Shown: piece by piece, positions 20,735 through 30,997 of the stretch | Layout of the letters: every line of letters begins with the position of its first letter | Numbering within the stretch: position 1 is the first letter of the stretch | Assembly: GCF_030605225.1 (NCBI RefSeq) | Contig: NZ_JAUWAV010000005.1 | Coordinates: 48,625 to 112,624 of the forward strand | Source: Geoalkalibacter sp. | Lineage (GTDB): Bacteria > Desulfobacterota > Desulfuromonadia > Desulfuromonadales > Geoalkalibacteraceae | Direction: 5' to 3' | Length of the DNA stretch: 64,000 nt | Translations under genes and position numbers: made by a program | Notes under the pieces: generated by a model | What the model was told of the DNA's origin: nothing | Seen by the model: only the letters and a program-made list of their open reading frames with translations | Databases searched by the model: none

Positions 20735-20957
20735 TGCCCCGTGCGGCTGGTCTTGTCTTCTAATTCCGGCTATTTTCGGCGCTGCCCACGTTGCGCCAAC
20801 TTGACTTAGCGCACGGCTAGGCCTACGTTGGCGACGCCTTGGCAGCAGCCAAAATATCTCAGAATTTTCCGACATGGGTGGTCCGGAAGGGCTGGTCGCC
20901 AGCACCCCGACCCAGCAAGGATCGGTGCGTGGCAGATCTTGCTTTGTCCAATAGAAT
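20735..20957. other. Non-coding gap between convergent glnE and permease genes
   Basis: No gene is supported. An interrupted inverted repeat, GTTGCGCCAAC at about 20790 and GTTGGCG at about 20827, flanks about 30 bases. It could form an imperfect hairpin, but it has no T run and is not a clear terminator. Confidence 0.45.
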
Positions 20958-21827
20958 TCAGGTCGGAAACAGACGGCGACGGTAGACGTCGTTGAGAACC
21001 TGGGCGCAGCCGGTGTAGATCGCCAGAACGCCCGTCAGCAGGCCTTGCCAGCCGGCCAAGTCGGCGAGCACCGGCAGGGCGCCGGCTTCGCTGAGCGCCA
21101 GCAGGAACAAAAATAGACTGAAATTGGCGAAGATCAGGGGCAAGAGCCGCCCGAGACGCAGGGAACCGACGCAGAGCACCGCGCTGAACAGCCCCCACAG
21201 GGTCAGAAAGGATGCCAGGGACAAGGCGGAAGGGAGTTCGCCGATGCCTGCGCGGGGCAGGGCGAGCACGCCCACCAGGGCCAGCCAGAACAGGCCGAGG
21301 GCGCTGAAGGCGGTGGCGGCGAAGCTGTGGTGGCGGCGCCATTCGAAAATTCCGGCGATGATCTGGGCAAGCCCGCCGTAGAACAGACCCATGGCGATCA
21401 TCATGGCATCCAGGGGCAGCAGGGCGGCCTGCTGGATGCCGAGCAGGGCGATGGTCAGGCCCCAGCCCAGAAGGCCCAGGGGCGCGGGTGAGCTGGTCGC
21501 GACGCGCTCCGGCGCCGTCAGGGGCAAGGCTGCGGCGGACGCTCCACGCGGAGCGTTCAGGACCTTGACCTCGGAAAGTTCATCCGGCGGGGTGTCGGCG
21601 CGGCGGGCCGCCAGCCGCAGCGCCTCGCGCGCCGTGCCCGCCGCCGTGGCGCAGGGCGCCTGGTCGGGATAGCGCGCGGCCAACTGCTGATACCGGCCGC
21701 ACTCACCGTGGTGGGCACGGCAAAAACGAATGATCTGGTGCACATCGGATGGGGAGATATATCCGCAGCCGACATCGCACCAATCCTCGTTCACGCCGAA
21801 AAAGGGACAGATGCTCTCATCCGTCAT
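20958..21827 (-). CDS. Acetate/succinate permease-like protein (GPR1/FUN34/YaaH) with Cys-rich N-terminal domain
   Basis: A 289-residue protein with two parts. Residues about 105-285 form six hydrophobic helices beginning with the YaaH signature PAPLGLLGWGLT and containing AMGLFYGGLAQIIAGIFEW, diagnostic of SatP-type acetate transporters. Residues 1-60 form a Cys-rich module (CPFFGVNEDWCDVGCGYISP, then FCRAHHGEC) not normally part of this family and probably metal-binding. The start at 21827 was chosen at the beginning of this module; ribosome site weak, so the start is uncertain. Upstream lie a sigma-54 promoter, two dyad sites and the genes of a two-component system. Confidence 0.85.
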   Translation of the reverse strand: MTDESICPFFGVNEDWCDVGCGYISPSDVHQIIRFCRAHHGECGRYQQLAARYPDQAPCATAAGTAREALRLAARRADTPPDELSEVKVLNAPRGASAAALPLTAPERVATSSPAPLGLLGWGLTIALLGIQQAALLPLDAMMIAMGLFYGGLAQIIAGIFEWRRHHSFAATAFSALGLFWLALVGVLALPRAGIGELPSALSLASFLTLWGLFSAVLCVGSLRLGRLLPLIFANFSLFLFLLALSEAGALPVLADLAGWQGLLTGVLAIYTGCAQVLNDVYRRRLFPT

Positions 21828-21914
21828 GACCACACCGCTTTCCGCAGTGAAACAACCCGCCACGCAGCGCCGCGTTTCCGGGACATTTCCGGGCCGCCGC
21901 CTCACCCTGCAGAC

Positions 21915-21930
21915 AGCAAGAGACATTCCA
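21915..21930 (-). promoter_or_regulatory. Sigma-54 promoter of the permease gene
   Basis: The minus strand reads TGGAATGTCTCTTGCT, which fits the -24/-12 consensus TGGCACG-N4-TTGCW with the GG and GC pairs at correct spacing; within TGGCAC positions 4 and 6 differ. The predicted start of transcription is near 21904, giving a leader of about 76 nt. Confidence 0.7.
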
Positions 21931-22017
21931 TCTCGTCGATGCCGCTTCGCAATCTTGAATTTCTATCTGATTTCGATGACTTGAGAAAAAAGGACAAAAC
22001 CCTCGGGAGAAAAGGAT

Positions 22018-22063
22018 TCGCAGATCTGCAAGAAACCCTCGGGGGGCATTTGCAGATCTGCGA
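22018..22063. promoter_or_regulatory. Paired dyad sites, likely enhancer for the sigma-54 response regulator
   Basis: Two copies of the palindrome GCAGATCTGC, extended to TCGCAGATCTGCAA (22018-22031) and TTGCAGATCTGCGA (22050-22063), centres 32 bp or about three helical turns apart. They lie about 120 and 152 bp upstream of the predicted sigma-54 start. The pair could also fold as a 14-bp hairpin, so a terminator role for the regulator gene is an alternative. Confidence 0.65.
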
Positions 22064-22071
22064 GGCGGGCC

Positions 22072-23444
<1,373 letters not shown>

Positions 23445-23448
<4 letters not shown>

Positions 23449-25415
23449 GATGCCTCGTCCTCCTGGGCGCCGTCTTCGCCGACCGGCAGGCGCACCAGCA
23501 CGCAGGTGCCGCGTCCCGGAGCGCTGTCGATGCGGATTTCGCCATGGTGCAGTTCGATGATCTGGCGGGTGATGGCCAGCCCCAGGCCGGTTCCCCGCGG
23601 GCGGGTGGTGAAAAAGGGCTCGAAGATTTTTTCCTGGTATTCCGGTGGGATGCCGCAGCCCGTGTCGGCAAAGCGCAGTTCCACGAAGCCGTCGCTTGCC
23701 AGGGCGGTGCCCACCACCAGCTCCCCGCCCTCGGGCATGGCGGCGCCGGCGTTGAGAATCAGATTGATCGCCACCTGGCGGATCTGGTCGCCGTCGAGAC
23801 GCACCGGCGGCAAGTCGGCGGCAAAGTCCTTGCGCACCCGCACCTGATGCATGTCGGTGTGATTGGCGGCGAAATCGACGATCTGGTCCAGTAGCTGGTT
23901 GAGATCGGTGTCTTCCAGGGCGGGCTTGGGGGTGCGCGCGTAATTGAGCAGATCCTGCACGATCTTCTTGCAGCGCTTGCTTTCGCGCTTGATCTCGTGC
24001 ACGTACTTGAACTTGGGATCATCGGGATCGAGCTTGCCTTCGAGGTAGGCGGCATAGCCCAGGATCACGCCGAGGGGGTTGTTGATCTCATGGGCGACGC
24101 CCGAGGAGAGCACGCCCAGGGACGCCATCTTGCCCTGTTGGGAGAGGCTGGCCTCCATCTCCTGGTTGCGCTTCATGATCTCGGTCATGCGGTTGAAGGT
24201 CGCCGCCAGCTCGCCCAGCTCGTCCTGGCTGTCGACCTCCATCTTGGCGTCGAGGCGGCCCTGCTTGACGCGCCGGATCACCTCGATCATGTGGTGGATG
24301 GGATTGGTGAGCACCTGCGCGGCGACGAACACCATGAGAATGGCGGCGGCGCCGACGAAAAAGGTGATGACGAACAGGCTGCCGAGAATGCGCGTCTTGA
24401 TGAGCTTGGCTTCCTCGAAGAACTCGTCCTCATAGGAGCCCACCGCCACGATCCAGTCCCAGGGCTTGAAGTAGAGATAGCGCACGATCTTCATGCGCGG
24501 CAGCGGGTCGTCGGCGCCGCGCCAGGGGTAGCGGATCCAGCCGTTCTTGCTCCGCGCCATCTCGCGGACGAAGAAATTGCCGGTGAAATCGGTGCGCTCG
24601 GCGATATTGAGGCCCTCGTCCTGCGGGTGGATGGTCAGGGTGCCGGTGGAATCCATGCAGTAGATGTAGCCGGTATGGCCGACCTTCTTGCTCTGGATCT
24701 TCTGCTTGAGCTCGGCGAAGGAGCGGCGCTCGAAGGCCAGATCCTCATAGGTCTCCTCCAGATAACCGGTGGCGGCGATGATCCAGTCCCACTCGGGAAA
24801 GTAGCGATAGGCGGCGAGCTTCTGCCGCGACGCCTGATCGCCGAGCATTTCGTTGCGCCAGGGATAGATGATGAACAGCACCTGGCCCGGGGCGGCGCGC
24901 AGGGCGGCCTGGCACATGGTGCGAATGAAATAGCGGCCGTCCTCGTCCTGCTCGTTGTAGATGTTGTCGCCCTCGCGGGCCGGATGGGCGGTCAGCTCGC
25001 CCTTGCTGGTCATGGCGAAGATGTAGCCGCTCTGGCCGATGCTCACCTGCTTGAGGGCGCGCGCCGCCTCGCTGCGCGCGCGCGCCAGGCTCACCTCGCC
25101 GCTGAGATATTGATGATGATGGGATTCCACCAGGCTGTAGGCCAGATCGGCGAGGGTGCGCAGTTCGTTGCGCACCGCCTGGCGCTTGTCCTCCTTGTAC
25201 ACCTGAAACTGCTTGTGGTGCGCGTCGAGCAGATCCAGGGTGAAGCGCGCCATGTGATCGAGGTCGGCCTTGCTCGCCTGGGTGATGCCGCGATAGGCCT
25301 GCTGATAGCTGATGTAGCCGATCACCCCGCCGACGACAAAGATCGGCAGCACCACCACCAGCATCTTCCAGCGCAGCTTCAGGTTTTGGACGAAATTGAA
25401 GACAAGCCCGTGCAT
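23445..25415 (-). CDS. Membrane sensor histidine kinase with double Cache domain
   Basis: A 656-residue kinase: first transmembrane helix about 18-40, large periplasmic sensor about 41-330 made of two Cache-type repeats (GQSGYIFAMTSKGELTAHP and GHTGYIYCMDSTGTLTIHP), second helix about 340-365, HAMP (about 366-420), HisKA with SGVAHEINNPLGVILGY (His near 447), and HATPase_c with NLILNAGAAM, DTGCGIPPEY and GTGLGLAITRQI. The tandem repeats suggest extracellular small-molecule sensing, perhaps carboxylates. Its stop overlaps the regulator start. It lies 42 bases after the malonyl-CoA decarboxylase gene. Confidence 0.95.
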
Positions 25416-25457
25416 GTGGCATTCATTCCCGCAAGAGGGCCAACCGTCGATGGCGGA

Positions 25458-26918
25458 TTAACCGCGCCCTTTCCACAGACGGCGCAGGGGACTGGTCTTG
25501 TCGCCGGCCAGGGCTTCGATCTGCGTGCGCAGACGGCGCGAGACGACGATGCGCTTTTCCGCGGCGAAGGCTTCGTGATTCTTTTCGATCTCCGCCAGGG
25601 CATAGAGATAGTTGACCATCAGGCCGCAGGACTGGCGCATGCCCTTGGGCGAGATGTCGCCCAGCCAGTTGAGCCGCTCGATGCGCGCGCCGTTGCCGAG
25701 ATGAAAGCGCTCCACGGGATCCAGCGGAAAGCCGTCGGCGCGCCGCTCGTGAAAATACTGCAGGCATAGCGCCTCCAGGGGGTCGCGCAGGGATTGCGCC
25801 AAGGGCTCATCCTCCCACCAGCCCACGGCGCCAAGCACCGCGGCAAGTTCGGCCGGCGTCCCCAAAGCCTTGGCCGCCTGCTCCAGGGCGGTTCGCAGGC
25901 GCAGGATCTGGGGCGCCTCGGCGGCCTGCGCGAGTTGCTTGCCCAGCCAGCCGCCGAAACCGGGAATGGGCGAGAGGGTGGCGAAGTTTTTCAGATTGGG
26001 CAGGTCGTGGCGCAGGTCATCGACCACCTGCTTGATGAGAAAGTGGCCGAAACTGATGCCGCGCAGCCCCTGCTGGGCATTGGAGATGGAATAAAAGATG
26101 GCGGTGTCGGCCTCGCGGGGATCGGCCACCGGCGCCTGGGGATCGAGCAGTTCCTGAATGCTCGCCGACATGCCCGTGACCAGGGCCACCTCGATGAAAA
26201 TCAGCGGCTCATCGGGCATGGCCGGATGAAAAAAGGCATAGCAGCGGCGATCCGATTCCAGGCGGTTGCGCAGATCCTCCCAGGAATGAATCTCATGCAC
26301 CGCCTCGTAGGCGATAAGCTTTTCCAGCAGGGCCGCGGGCGACTCCCAGGTGATGCGGCGCAGGGCGAGAAAACCGATGTCGAACCAGGTCGCGAGCAAC
26401 TGCCGCAGTTCCCGATCCAGGCTTTGCAGGCGCGCATCCTCACCGACCCATTCGAGCAATTCGGCGCGCAGGTCGATGAGGAACTTGACCCCCTGGGGCA
26501 GGGCGTTGAATTTGCCGAGCAGGCGCAGGCGCGGGGATTCCAGGGCGGAGCGCAACCGCTCCTCGGCGCGCAGGTAGGCGGCATCGTCGGCCGCTTCGCA
26601 CAAGGCCGAGGCACTTTGGCAGAGCATCTTGCGATCGGCCGCAAAATCATGGGCGAGAATTTCGAGATAGCGGCGCCGACCCGTCGCGTCAAGCCCCAGA
26701 TAGAGCCTGCCGAGGCGCGCCGCGCGCCCCAGGGCCGACACCTCGCCGCCGCGGGCGTCCAGGCATTGGCGCATCAGCTCCCGCAGGCGCTGCGCATCCT
26801 CCGGCGGCAGGGTGGGATCGAGTTCCAGTTTGTCGTCCTCGAAAAAAGGCGCCGCCATGCCGCGCCACAAGCGGTTGAGATTGTCGAGGGCATCGCGAAA
26901 AACCTGAGCGGCAGGCAC
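25458..26918 (-). CDS. Malonyl-CoA decarboxylase
   Basis: A 486-residue enzyme of the MCD family, which decarboxylates malonyl-CoA to acetyl-CoA. The helical N-terminal domain (about 1-170) and the GNAT-like catalytic domain carry the expected segments: FIEVALVTGMSASIQELLD, FYSISNAQQGLRGISFGHFL (catalytic Ser/His region) and FHLGNGARIERLNWLGD. I chose the GTG at 26918 because AGGAGG stands 8 bases upstream; a longer frame to 26960 lacks a site. No malonyl-CoA synthetase is nearby. The kinase/regulator pair lies downstream on the same strand. Confidence 0.92.
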   Translation of the reverse strand: MPAAQVFRDALDNLNRLWRGMAAPFFEDDKLELDPTLPPEDAQRLRELMRQCLDARGGEVSALGRAARLGRLYLGLDATGRRRYLEILAHDFAADRKMLCQSASALCEAADDAAYLRAEERLRSALESPRLRLLGKFNALPQGVKFLIDLRAELLEWVGEDARLQSLDRELRQLLATWFDIGFLALRRITWESPAALLEKLIAYEAVHEIHSWEDLRNRLESDRRCYAFFHPAMPDEPLIFIEVALVTGMSASIQELLDPQAPVADPREADTAIFYSISNAQQGLRGISFGHFLIKQVVDDLRHDLPNLKNFATLSPIPGFGGWLGKQLAQAAEAPQILRLRTALEQAAKALGTPAELAAVLGAVGWWEDEPLAQSLRDPLEALCLQYFHERRADGFPLDPVERFHLGNGARIERLNWLGDISPKGMRQSCGLMVNYLYALAEIEKNHEAFAAEKRIVVSRRLRTQIEALAGDKTSPLRRLWKGRG

Positions 26919-27084
26919 GGCGGGCGTCCTCCTGATTGCGATTGAACAGGGCCAGGCCAAGGGGGGTCGGCATCAACCTTGCTTAACCATACCGCGCAAG
27001 GCCGACCCACGGCAAAAAGTCATCATACCGGCACCCCTTCATGAAAACAAGGATGATGTATACACCGATTTTTCTCGAAAACAG

Positions 27085-27114
27085 GCGACAAAACCTTTCC
27101 GGTCAGGTTATAAT
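27085..27114 (+). promoter_or_regulatory. Probable sigma-70 promoter upstream of the 131-residue protein and resB
   Basis: A perfect TATAAT (27109-27114) with GCGACA (27085-27090) 18 bases upstream. It lies in the 307-base divergent gap between the malonyl-CoA decarboxylase gene and the small gene at 27226; the rest of the gap shows nothing recognisable. Confidence 0.55.
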
Positions 27115-27225
27115 TCCCCCCATCTGTGCCCGCATGGCACCGGCATGGGGGGAATTGAGGGTGGCGATTTTTCCCCGACTGGTTTATAGTCCCCGAGAAT
27201 CTTTCTTGCCCTCGAGGTTTTTTTC

Positions 27226-27621
27226 TTGAAGAACCGCGCGCCTTGGGCGTTGACAGTTTATTTCGGCTTTTTCCTGCTGCTGCTGGTGTGGGGGCGTCTG
27301 CCCGAGGAGCAGGCACCCTGCGGCAATGCCGGCCTGCGCATGCTCGGCTCCACCAGCTACCAGAGCATCGCCGAGCGTTTGCCGAGTCCCTTCTGCCCGG
27401 CCTGCAACGATCCGCGCCAGGGCGCGGGAGCCGCGGCCGTACCCCTGTCCGCCTCCTCCGGCACGCCTTATCCCGACGGCAAAAACACCGGCGTCTTCCA
27501 TATCGCCCATCTGCCCCGCCCCAGCTTCGTGAAGAGCGGCGCCGGCAGTCGCATTCATCCCTTTCCCCCCCTGCCCGATACGCGGCTGGCCTCGCTGCGC
27601 ACCGTCGTGCTGCTGAATTGA
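27226..27621 (+). CDS. Hypothetical membrane-anchored or exported protein
   Basis: A 131-residue protein of no recognised family. It has a basic start and a hydrophobic segment (about 8-22, ALTVYFGFFLLLLVWG), then a soluble, Pro/Ser-rich part with three Cys (C32, and the CPAC pair near 57-60). The N-terminus could be a signal anchor, placing the CxxC outside the membrane; such a pair next to cytochrome c maturation genes could bind heme or a metal, but this is speculation. The start is a TTG preceded by GAGG at 8 bases; the choice is uncertain. It precedes resB by 127 bases. Confidence 0.6.
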   Translation: MKNRAPWALTVYFGFFLLLLVWGRLPEEQAPCGNAGLRMLGSTSYQSIAERLPSPFCPACNDPRQGAGAAAVPLSASSGTPYPDGKNTGVFHIAHLPRPSFVKSGAGSRIHPFPPLPDTRLASLRTVVLLN

Positions 27622-27748
27622 GAACCACTCCCCGAAATCGCGCTTTCTCGAACAGCCCGCCGCATCGGCCCCGTCCTGTCCCCCTCGGGTTCGACCGTCG
27701 TCGCGCCTGTTCTTGTCCCCCATACATTTTTTTCCGGAGAAGACCATC

Positions 27749-29119
27749 TTGACTACCAATAAGCGCTCATTTCTGGACGCCCTCTGGGATTTCTGCTGTT
27801 CGCTGAAATTGACCATCTTCACCCTCATCCTGCTCGCCGCGACCTCGGTCATCGGCACCGTCATCCAGCAGGGCCGCTCCCCCGAGGAATATCTGCGCGT
27901 CTACGGGGAAAACACCTATCGCATCTTCGAGAAGCTCGGCTTCTTCGACATGTATCACTCCTGGTGGTTTCTCGGCCTGCTGACGCTGTTCGCCGTCAAC
28001 CTCACCGCCTGCTCCATCAAGCGTCTGCCCCGGGTGTGGAAAACCGTGCGCAATCCGGTGCTCACTCCCGACGACGGGCTCTACCGCACCCTCTCCAACA
28101 TGGAAGAGATGGTCAGCAAGGAAAGCCCCGAAACACTCAAGGGCAAGATCGCCGAATTTCTCAAAACCAACTTCGCGGCGGCGCGCGTCACCGAAGCCGA
28201 CGGCAAGACGCATTTCTACGCCGAGAAAATGGCCTGGGCGCGCTTCGGCGTGTACGTGACCCACGCCTCGATCCTGATCGTCTTCGTCGGCGCCATCATC
28301 GGCAACGTCTTCGGCTACAAGGCTTACGTCAACATCGTCGAGGGCACCGAAACCAGCCGCGTGTGGAAGCGCGGCGGCAGTCAGCCCACGCCCATCGACC
28401 TGGGATTCACGGTGCGCTGCGACAAATTCTCCGTCACCTACTACGAGGGCACCATGCGGCCCAAGCTCTACAAGAGCCTGATCACCGTCATCGACGACGG
28501 CGTGGAGGTGAAAAAGGACCGCGAGGTCATCGTCAACGATCCCCTCAAGTACAAGGGCATCGTCTTCTACCAGTCGAGCTACGGCCCGGCGGGCGATCCG
28601 AGCTTCGTGCTCAGCGTCACCGAGCGCGCCACGGGACAAAGCCAGACCTACAACCTGCGTCAGGGCCAACCGGGCCGCCTGGCCAACGGCCTGCCGTTCC
28701 GCGTCGCCAATTTCTCCGAGAACTTCCAGAATTTCGGCCCGGCGGTACGCATCGAGATCATGCCCCCCGGCGAGCCGGTGCGCGCCTTCACCGTGCTCAA
28801 GAATTTTCCCCAGTTCGACGCCCAGCGCGGCGACGACTTCATCTTTTCCCTGGATGATTACCAGCAGCGCCAGTACACCGGCCTGCAGGTGGCCAAGGAT
28901 CCCGGCGTCTGGGTGGTGTGGATCGGTTGCATTCTGATGATGGTCGGCTCGATCATCGCCTTCTTCATGTCCCATCGTCGCATCTGGGTCACCCTGGTGC
29001 CTCTCGACGGCGGCAAGACCGGCATCAAGCTGGGCGGTGCCGCGCACCGCAACCAGGCGGCCTTTGAAATGGCCTTCGACGATTTCAAGAAAAACCTCAA
29101 GCAGGAACTCAATTCCTGA
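27749..29119 (+). CDS. resB: Cytochrome c biogenesis protein ResB
   Basis: A 456-residue system II (Ccs) component that, with CcsB, forms the heme export and cytochrome c synthetase complex. It has the ResB pattern: N-terminal helices (about 12-34 and 65-85: LTIFTLILLAATSVIGT, WWFLGLLTLFAVNLTAC), a third helix (about 165-190), a large periplasmic domain including VNDPLKYKGIVFYQSSYGP, and a C-terminal helix near 395-420. Start: TTG at 27749, since GGAGAAG stands 7 bases upstream. The upstream in-frame extension has no ribosome site. ccsB follows after 32 bases. Confidence 0.93.
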   Translation: MTTNKRSFLDALWDFCCSLKLTIFTLILLAATSVIGTVIQQGRSPEEYLRVYGENTYRIFEKLGFFDMYHSWWFLGLLTLFAVNLTACSIKRLPRVWKTVRNPVLTPDDGLYRTLSNMEEMVSKESPETLKGKIAEFLKTNFAAARVTEADGKTHFYAEKMAWARFGVYVTHASILIVFVGAIIGNVFGYKAYVNIVEGTETSRVWKRGGSQPTPIDLGFTVRCDKFSVTYYEGTMRPKLYKSLITVIDDGVEVKKDREVIVNDPLKYKGIVFYQSSYGPAGDPSFVLSVTERATGQSQTYNLRQGQPGRLANGLPFRVANFSENFQNFGPAVRIEIMPPGEPVRAFTVLKNFPQFDAQRGDDFIFSLDDYQQRQYTGLQVAKDPGVWVVWIGCILMMVGSIIAFFMSHRRIWVTLVPLDGGKTGIKLGGAAHRNQAAFEMAFDDFKKNLKQELNS

Positions 29120-29151
29120 CGGTCCCTTTTCCCGCTGCGGAGGAAAACATC

Positions 29152-30015
29152 ATGTTCAGTGACCAGATTTTCAACTACACGACCCTCGCCTACTTCATCG
29201 CGATGGTTCTGTACATCTCTTTTATCGCCACCAAGAACAAGAATGTCGGCCTGGGCGGCAACATCGCCGCCTGGATCGGCTTTGGCCTCAACACCCTGGC
29301 CATCGGCTGGCGCTGGTACGAGTCGAAGAGCCTCGGCTACGGCCATGCGCCCCTCTCCAACCTCTACGAGTCGGTGGTCTTCTTCGCCTGGTCGATCCTG
29401 CTCATCTACCTGCTCATGGACCTCAAGTACAAACAGCGCGCCGTGGGCGCCTTCGTCATGCCCTTCGCCGTGCTCGGCATGGCCTGGGCGCAGATGATGC
29501 CCGACCACAGCAAGTCCATCCAGCCCCTGGTGCCGGCCCTGCAGAGCAACTGGCTGACCTACCACGTCATCACCTGCTTCATCGGCTACGCCGGTTTCGC
29601 CATCGCCTGCGGCGCCTCCATCATGTACCTCATCAAGGTCGGCAAGGAGGAAAAAAGCGGCGGCGCCAACACTCCGGCGGGCGGCATTCTCTCCATGTTC
29701 CCCAGCGCCCGGGTGCTTGACGACATCAACTACAAGGCGATCATGATCGGCTGGCCCATGCTGACCCTGGGTATCGTCACCGGCGCCGCCTGGGCCAACT
29801 ACGCCTGGGGCACCTACTGGAGCTGGGACCCCAAGGAAACCTGGAGCCTCATCGTGTGGTTCATCTACGCCGCTTTCCTGCACGCGCGCTTCACCCGCGG
29901 CTGGGTGGGGCGCAAGGCCGCCTGGCTCTCCATCATCGGCTTCGGCGCCACCCTTTTCTGCTACCTGGGCGTCAACCTGGTGCTCTCGGGCCTGCACTCC
30001 TACGGCGGCGGGTAA
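29152..30015 (+). CDS. ccsB: Cytochrome c biogenesis protein CcsB/CcsA (ResC family)
   Basis: A 287-residue heme-handling protein with about eight transmembrane helices. The tryptophan-rich heme-binding WWD motif is visible near residue 220: WGTYWSWDPKETWSL. Conserved His residues flank it (near 130 in WLTYHVITCF and near 283 in GLHSYGG). It acts with ResB to deliver heme to the CxxCH sites of apocytochromes on the outer face of the membrane. A GGAGG site precedes the ATG. The pair is followed by a strong terminator, closing the operon. Confidence 0.95.
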   Translation: MFSDQIFNYTTLAYFIAMVLYISFIATKNKNVGLGGNIAAWIGFGLNTLAIGWRWYESKSLGYGHAPLSNLYESVVFFAWSILLIYLLMDLKYKQRAVGAFVMPFAVLGMAWAQMMPDHSKSIQPLVPALQSNWLTYHVITCFIGYAGFAIACGASIMYLIKVGKEEKSGGANTPAGGILSMFPSARVLDDINYKAIMIGWPMLTLGIVTGAAWANYAWGTYWSWDPKETWSLIVWFIYAAFLHARFTRGWVGRKAAWLSIIGFGATLFCYLGVNLVLSGLHSYGGG

Positions 30016-30030
30016 GCGCCAAGCCCCGCA

Positions 30031-30068
30031 AAAAAAAACGGCCGGAGAAATCCGGCCGTTTTTTTTTT
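30031..30068. terminator. Rho-independent terminator after ccsB
   Basis: A run of A, then ACGGCCGG pairing perfectly with CCGGCCGT around a 6-base loop, then a run of T. It is symmetrical, so it could act in both directions. Confidence 0.93.
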
Positions 30069-30189
30069 GCGGGGGCGGGCCTGGACGCAGGGCAAGCCGC
30101 GCCTGGCCAGGACTTTTCGAACAAAACGGGCTTCGTGCCAGAGACCTTCATGGCGGAGAAGTCCTCTAAATTCACTCCCGCTGGTTCCA

Positions 30190-30218
30190 TGGACGGGCTG
30201 TCAGGGTGATGCTATAGT
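30190..30218 (+). promoter_or_regulatory. Probable promoter of the small Cys-rich protein gene
   Basis: TGGACG (30190-30195), 17 bases, TATAGT (30213-30218); the start codon lies 32 bases downstream. Confidence 0.5.
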
Positions 30219-30249
30219 TCCAGCGAGATCCTTTTTCCTGGAGTGCGTC

Positions 30250-30441
30250 ATGAAAGATCCGGAACAGACCTACAACGAATGCACCGGCCCCAAAGGGCAT
30301 CGCGAGCACCTGTGCATTCTCATGGAGCAGGGCCGTAGCCGCGAGGTGGCCGAGCGCTCCGCCCATCCCGCCTTTGTCTGTCGCAACTGCGGCGTCTACG
30401 CCGATGAGGCGCGCGACGTCTGCAATCCCAAGCCCCTTTGA
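30250..30441 (+). CDS. Small metal-binding protein (zinc-ribbon-like)
   Basis: A 63-residue cytoplasmic protein with five Cys and two His in a metal-site pattern: C12 in YNECTGPKGHREHLC (C-x8-H-x2-L-C layout), then CRNCGVYADEARDVC near the C-terminus. The arrangement suggests one structural zinc site. The family is unrecognised. The start was placed at 30250 from the GGAG 8 bases upstream; the longer frame has no site. The cNMP-binding protein gene begins 16 bases downstream, so the two are probably one unit. Confidence 0.75.
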   Translation: MKDPEQTYNECTGPKGHREHLCILMEQGRSREVAERSAHPAFVCRNCGVYADEARDVCNPKPL

Positions 30442-30457
30442 CGCGTCAGGAGAGTCG

Positions 30458-30985
30458 ATGAAGCCGGTTGTGCCCGATGTCGACGAGGCGGTTGCGACCC
30501 TTGCCGATCCCTGCAATGACGGAGTCTGCCGCGAGCGGTTGTGCGGCCGCATGAAGGCCGAACTGCGCTCGTTTCGTTTTCTCGCCGAGGAGGAACTCGA
30601 CGAGGTCGCGGGCTATTTCGAGTGCCGCCAGGTGCGGGCCGGGCAGTACCTGTGGCGCGAAGGGGAGCGGGGGCGTTTTGCCGCCTTCGTCATTTCCGGG
30701 CGGGTCGAGGTGAGCAAGCTGACCGAATTCGGCGGCAATCCCATCGTCGTCGGGGTGTACAGTCGCGGCGCGCTGGTCGGAGAGCTGGCGTTGCTCGAAG
30801 ACGCACCGCGCAGCGAGTCGGCCCTGGCCCTGGATCATGTGGATCTCATCCTGCTGTCGGCGCAAAGTCTCGCGCGCATGCTTGACGAGCGCCCGCGCCT
30901 TGCGGCGCGGCTGCTCAAGGGCATGCTCTTGACTGTGGCGCGGCGCCTGAGCCGGGCACATGAGCGGCTGGCCGCGATCTTCTGA
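30458..30985 (+). CDS. Cyclic-nucleotide-binding (Crp/Fnr-type) domain protein lacking HTH
   Basis: A 175-residue protein. The cNMP-binding jelly roll spans about 35-150 (FRFLAEEELDEVAGYFECRQV... GQYLWREGERGRFAAFVISGRVEVSK... GALVGELALLEDAPRSESA). The phosphate-binding cassette is recognisable as GELALLEDAPRSESA. It ends with one helix (LLKGMLLTVARRLSRAHERL), and there is no helix-turn-helix, so it is unlikely to bind DNA. Four Cys precede the domain (PCNDGVCRERLCG), perhaps a metal site. AGGAG stands 6 bases before the ATG. It may act as a signal-dependent partner of another protein. Confidence 0.88.
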   Translation: MKPVVPDVDEAVATLADPCNDGVCRERLCGRMKAELRSFRFLAEEELDEVAGYFECRQVRAGQYLWREGERGRFAAFVISGRVEVSKLTEFGGNPIVVGVYSRGALVGELALLEDAPRSESALALDHVDLILLSAQSLARMLDERPRLAARLLKGMLLTVARRLSRAHERLAAIF

Positions 30986-30997
30986 GGGCGCCGGCGC

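Noticed and set aside
20735..20957. An integron attC-like or transposon end in the glnE downstream gap
   Set aside because: The inverted GCGCCAAC/GTTGGCG pair does not fit the attC core sites (RYYYAAC/GTTRRRY), and no integrase or target duplication is seen.
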